Assembly: GCA_030747575.1 (NCBI GenBank)
Contig: JASLKI010000242.1
Span: 1-9,033, forward strand
From: Verrucomicrobiota bacterium
GTDB lineage: Bacteria > Verrucomicrobiota > Verrucomicrobiia > Limisphaerales > UBA1096
DNA: 9,033 bases
Reading direction: 5' to 3'
Shown here: positions 6,891 through 9,033 of the stretch, piece after piece
Layout of the letters: every line of letters starts with the position of its first letter
Numbering within the stretch: position 1 is the first letter of the stretch
Position numbers and translations under genes: made by a program
Notes under the pieces: model-generated
The model's input: only the letters and a program-made list of their open reading frames with translations
What the model was told of the DNA's origin: nothing
Database searches by the model: none

Positions 6891-8195
6891 TTACCAGCGC
6901 GGAAGTTTTCGGGTCCAGTTTGAGTCAACGTGTTTCTGCATCTCAGCCTCGTCGTCGCGTTTGCGGTACGGGCAGTTGCGGAAGCGTTCCTTGCCGCGCT
7001 CGAGTTGATCGGTGTCGAGCGTCACGCCCAAGCCCGGTTTGTCGGGAATCTCGACGAACCCATCAGCGATCGACACCCGGCCGCCCTCGACGATCTCGTC
7101 AATTTCCGACTGCCACGGGTAATGCGTATCGCAGGCGTAGGTAAGGTGCGTCGTCGCCGATGCGACGTGCGCCATCGCCATGAGGGAAACGCCGAGGTGG
7201 CTGTTCGAGTGCATCGACAGGCCGATGCCAAATGTCTTGCAGACACGCGCAAGTTGCTGCACACGCCGCATGCCACCCCAGTAATGGTGATCGCACAGCA
7301 CCACTTGAACGGCGTCGCGGCTCACGGCTTCCGGGATGTCGCCGAACGATGTCACGGCTACGTTGCTGGCGAGCGGCGTCTCAATGCCATCGGCCATGAG
7401 GCGGCGGCGCACCTCGGCCATGCCATCGAGTCCGACGCACGGGTCCTCAAGGTAACCGCCACCGGAGAGTTCCCCAGCCAAGTCTCGACCGACCTTTACG
7501 GAGGTCTCGACCGACCAGGCACAGTTGGGATCGATCCTCAGCGGCACGGCTTGGCCAAGCGCCTGGCGGAGTTGGCGCAGCGTTTCGATCTCGACATCCG
7601 GCGCGAGCACGCCGCCCTTAAACTTGATGGATCCAAAGCCGTACTTGGCGCGCAGTTGCTGAACCTGTTCGACGAGCGACTCCGGCGAGAGGGCCTCACC
7701 GTATTCGTCGTCGCGCAGATCGCCGCCCTCACCGCCACCACCGGCATGCTTGTAGAACGGATACGCGGAGAATGGCACCTTGTCGCGCACGCGGCCACCG
7801 ATAAGATCACAAACCGGCTTGCCGACGGTTTTGCCGATCAAGTCGAGGCAGGCCGTCTCGATCGCAGAGTAGGTGCGGGCGTCGGCGTCCAGCGGGTTTT
7901 CGCCGGGAACGTTGTAGGTTTGCGAGCGCTCCAATCCGCTGGCGCCGCCCTCGACCATCGGCGACAAGTCGCCGGTCAACCGATACGGACACGCCCCGAC
8001 GACCTTCCCTCGAATCGCCTCGAGTGCCCCGGCCGGCTGGTCGCCGCCGTACGTTTCGGCGATGCCGATGACGCCGTCGTTGCTTACCAACTCGATGACG
8101 TTTCGCAGGGCGTACGGCTGGTGCAGCCCGTAGCTACTTCGCAACGGCGGATCGGCCATTGCGATGGAGTGAATCCTGAAGTCGCTGATTCGCAT
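6891..8195 (-). CDS. gudD: Glucarate dehydratase (enolase superfamily)
   Basis: The enzyme dehydrates D-glucarate (and often L-idarate) to 5-dehydro-4-deoxyglucarate. The 434 residues carry the glucarate dehydratase active site in order: IKFKGGVLAPD (190-200, catalytic K191/K193), RIDPNCAW (220-227, D222 and N224), YLEDPC (248-253, E250), ASNVAVTSF (276-284, N278), CDHHYWGGM (301-309, D302) and MHSNSHLGVSL (328-338, H329 and N331). DTHYPWQ and the C-terminal RDDAxxMQ-like segment also match the family. The acidic, glycine-rich insert near 150-168 (ending YGEAL) resembles the capping loop of family members and is not obviously abnormal. It is the first gene of the minus-strand unit and feeds the next enzyme directly. 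ATG 8195 fits the family N-terminus, but no Shine-Dalgarno is visible and a terminator-like hairpin ends 4 nt upstream. That suggests a leaderless start or control by the hairpin. Confidence 0.93.
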   Translation of the reverse strand: MRISDFRIHSIAMADPPLRSSYGLHQPYALRNVIELVSNDGVIGIAETYGGDQPAGALEAIRGKVVGACPYRLTGDLSPMVEGGASGLERSQTYNVPGENPLDADARTYSAIETACLDLIGKTVGKPVCDLIGGRVRDKVPFSAYPFYKHAGGGGEGGDLRDDEYGEALSPESLVEQVQQLRAKYGFGSIKFKGGVLAPDVEIETLRQLRQALGQAVPLRIDPNCAWSVETSVKVGRDLAGELSGGGYLEDPCVGLDGMAEVRRRLMADGIETPLASNVAVTSFGDIPEAVSRDAVQVVLCDHHYWGGMRRVQQLARVCKTFGIGLSMHSNSHLGVSLMAMAHVASATTHLTYACDTHYPWQSEIDEIVEGGRVSIADGFVEIPDKPGLGVTLDTDQLERGKERFRNCPYRKRDDEAEMQKHVDSNWTRKLPRW

Positions 8196-8196
8196 T

Positions 8197-8226
8197 AAAA
8201 AACGGGCCGCATGTTGCCGCCCGTTT
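8197..8226 (-). terminator. Intrinsic-terminator-like hairpin abutting the glucarate dehydratase start
   Basis: On the minus strand, AAACGGGC (8226-8219) pairs with GCCCGTTT (8207-8200). Two further G-C pairs lie inside a C/C mismatch, closing a 5-nt loop. The 3' arm runs into six consecutive T residues (8202-8197), followed two bases later by the ATG at 8195. In form this is a Rho-independent terminator for transcription arriving from the right. Its position makes an attenuator or a translation-blocking structure equally possible. It lacks a good T-run for plus-strand transcription. Confidence 0.65.
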
Positions 8227-8258
8227 GCGTTTGGTTCAATGCGGGAGTGCGTCGGTCA

Positions 8259-8289
8259 CTTGGCCAATCAAGGCAAATATCAGGCCAAG
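8259..8289. repeat. Inverted repeat containing the intergenic TTGGCCAA copy
   Basis: CTTGGCC (8259-8265) and its complement GGCCAAG (8283-8289) are separated by 17 bases, a possible 7-bp stem or a pair of operator half-sites. The left arm overlaps the perfect palindrome TTGGCCAA (8260-8267), the only copy of this iterated motif outside a gene in the window. It lies about 65 bp upstream of the glucarate dehydratase start, where a regulator could bind, but the motif is common in nearby coding DNA as well. Confidence 0.45.
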
Positions 8290-8416
8290 CGACAATAAAC
8301 TACTGCGTTTCACCGAAAGAAAACTGGTCATTCAGATACGGTTCAGGTTGATCTCACTGGAGGTTGGGTAAATAACAAACACCCGCCGTTCACAATGATT
8401 CACACGCCTGTTCAGC

Positions 8417-8539
8417 TCAACCCTTGGTCTTGGCGGCGGCGTAGTCGAGATCAGCCACTTCCGGCAGGCCAACCTGCTTGAACAAATCCCCGCGTTCCTT
8501 GAGAAGAACTTTGTTCGAGGAATCGGCGCGACGAAGCAT
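8417..8539 (-). CDS. Possible small ORF, 40 residues, function unknown
   Basis: A short frame on the minus strand runs from ATG 8539 to TGA 8417 and encodes a charged, soluble peptide starting MLRRADSSNKVLLKERG and ending DYAAAKTKG. About two thirds of its codons end in G or C, similar to neighbouring genes, and it lies 49 nt downstream of the heme-domain gene on the same strand. The frame stays open a further 50 or so bases upstream to a TAG near 8596. There is no Shine-Dalgarno, and an inverted repeat immediately precedes the ATG. I do not recognise the sequence. It could be a small gene, the tail of a decayed one, or chance. Confidence 0.3.
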   Translation of the reverse strand: MLRRADSSNKVLLKERGDLFKQVGLPEVADLDYAAAKTKG

Positions 8540-8577
8540 TACAAAACATTCGGGGAACCACTGAATTGTATTTGTAA
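8539..8577. repeat. Imperfect inverted repeat after the heme-domain gene
   Basis: TTACAAA (8539-8545) and TTTGTAA (8571-8577) form a 7-bp stem. With two single-base bulges it can extend through ACA/TGT and TTC/GAA plus two further pairs to a 7-nt loop (8554-8560). It sits between the heme-domain stop and the small ORF start. No T-run follows on either strand, so it is not a standard intrinsic terminator. It may be an RNA-stabilising 3' structure or an operator. Confidence 0.4.
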
Positions 8578-8588
8578 CACGCTCCGCT

Positions 8589-9033
8589 TCACCGGCTTGC
8601 CTCTAGGTAGGCGATGAGGTCGGCGAGCTGCTGTTGGGTGAGAATGGTATTCATCCCGGCCGGCATCAGTGACACGTGGAGTGGCTCCAATTTCCGAATG
8701 TTTCCGCGCTCCACTCTCACGCTTTTTTCGGGCGAAAGGGCCAGTGTGACATGCCCTGCGTCCTGATTACTCACGATCCCCGCCAGCACGCCGCCGTCGC
8801 CGGTGTTCACTTGCATCGTCTCGTAGCTGCGGACGAAACTGGCGCTTGGGAAAACGATCGCCTCGAGCAGATCCATCTTTTTTCGCACCTGGCCAATCCG
8901 CGTCAGATCCGGCCCGAACTGGCCTCCGTGATACGCCATCGAGTGGCAGGTCGAGCAACCGGCTTTCGGCCCACGGAACACCGCCTTACCTCGAAGCGCG
9001 TCGCCGCCCGGCAACCCGTCGGCCAACTCCCGC
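8589..9033 (-). CDS. C-terminal part of a PVC-type c-type cytochrome (putative heme-binding domain), cut by the window edge
   Basis: The frame runs off the right edge (upstream codons read ...RELADGLPGGDA). Only the last ~147 residues are visible; an in-frame TTG at 9026 is probably not a real start. The fragment holds one covalent heme site, CSTCH (8957-8943), followed by GGQFGPDLTRIG. The block LLEAIVFPSASFVRSYE, a beta-rich stretch (GGVLAGIVSNQDAGHVTLAL) and SLMPAGM, whose first Met is the likely sixth heme ligand, come next. It ends LADLIAYLEASR, a typical cytochrome C-terminal helix. This order matches the heme-binding domain that ends large secreted proteins of Planctomycetota and Verrucomicrobiota, often joined to sugar-dehydrogenase-like or HEAT-repeat domains. 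The protein should act in the periplasm, probably in electron transfer. The upstream domain architecture is out of view. Confidence 0.85.
   Translation of the reverse strand, partial: RELADGLPGGDALRGKAVFRGPKAGCSTCHSMAYHGGQFGPDLTRIGQVRKKMDLLEAIVFPSASFVRSYETMQVNTGDGGVLAGIVSNQDAGHVTLALSPEKSVRVERGNIRKLEPLHVSLMPAGMNTILTQQQLADLIAYLEASR

Larger units (their letters stand above)
8196..8416. other. Intergenic leader region of the glucarate unit
   Basis: About 220 bp upstream of glucarate dehydratase without a convincing coding frame on either strand. It contains the terminator-like hairpin next to the start codon and an inverted repeat at 8259-8289. Any promoter for the minus-strand unit should lie here, but I see no clear -35/-10 pair. 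Candidates such as TTTCTT and TTTATT with 17-bp spacing (minus strand, about 8300-8325) are too weak to call. Confidence 0.5.

Noticed and set aside
6930..8198. A 422-codon open frame on the plus strand, antisense to glucarate dehydratase
   Set aside because: It mirrors the codon structure of a gene with a complete set of active-site motifs; its own translation is arginine/alanine/valine-rich with no recognisable domain. It is a shadow frame of GC-rich coding DNA.
8560..8570. TACAAT-like -10 box on the minus strand upstream of the small ORF
   Set aside because: The hexamer at the expected -35 distance (CGGTGA) matches the consensus poorly, so no promoter can be called.
1..9033. CRISPR array, tRNA or rRNA genes, transposases, phage or defence genes
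   Set aside because: No regularly spaced long repeats, no tRNA-like cloverleaf in the only sizeable gap, and every large gene belongs to a metabolic, transport or envelope family.

Overview
The window looks like a moderately GC-rich (roughly 60% by eye) bacterial chromosome. I would place it in the Planctomycetota/Verrucomicrobiota (PVC) group, most likely Verrucomicrobiota. The main clue is the gene fragment at the right edge, which matches the C-terminal heme-binding domain found on large periplasmic PVC cytochromes. Weak or absent Shine-Dalgarno sequences at several starts fit this but do not prove it. The placement is an inference from domain style, not from a phylogenetic marker.

Left half, plus strand (1-4105): a tightly packed unit. 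It begins with a biotin-carrying decarboxylase alpha subunit, open at the left edge. The membrane beta subunit of a Na+-translocating decarboxylase follows after a 1-nt gap, and then an N-acetylglucosamine-6-phosphate deacetylase (NagA-like) that overlaps it in an ATGA. The first two form a biotin-dependent sodium pump that couples decarboxylation of oxaloacetate or a related acid to Na+ export. A small gamma subunit would be expected upstream, outside the window. NagA links the unit to amino-sugar catabolism.

Right half, minus strand (8195 down to 4102): a second compact unit. In transcription order it encodes glucarate dehydratase, 5-dehydro-4-deoxyglucarate dehydratase, an EamA/DMT membrane transporter and a family 9 glycosyltransferase. 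The first two are consecutive enzymes: D-glucarate is dehydrated, then dehydrated and decarboxylated to 2-oxoglutarate semialdehyde, one oxidation from the TCA cycle. The transporter and glycosyltransferase overlap in an ATGA. The two units converge, and their stop codons overlap at 4102-4105 with no terminator between them.

Right edge (8196-9033): about 390 bp with no well-supported gene. It holds an intrinsic-terminator-like hairpin right against the glucarate dehydratase start, two further inverted repeats and one possible 40-residue ORF. Beyond it is the 3' end of the heme-domain gene.

The most unusual sequence-level signal is a highly iterated palindrome. TTGGCCAA occurs nine times (about 0.1 expected by chance). 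Four copies extend to GCTTGGCCAAGC and one to a perfect 16-bp GCGCTTGGCCAAGCGC. They lie in five different genes, in two reading frames and on both strands, and once between genes.
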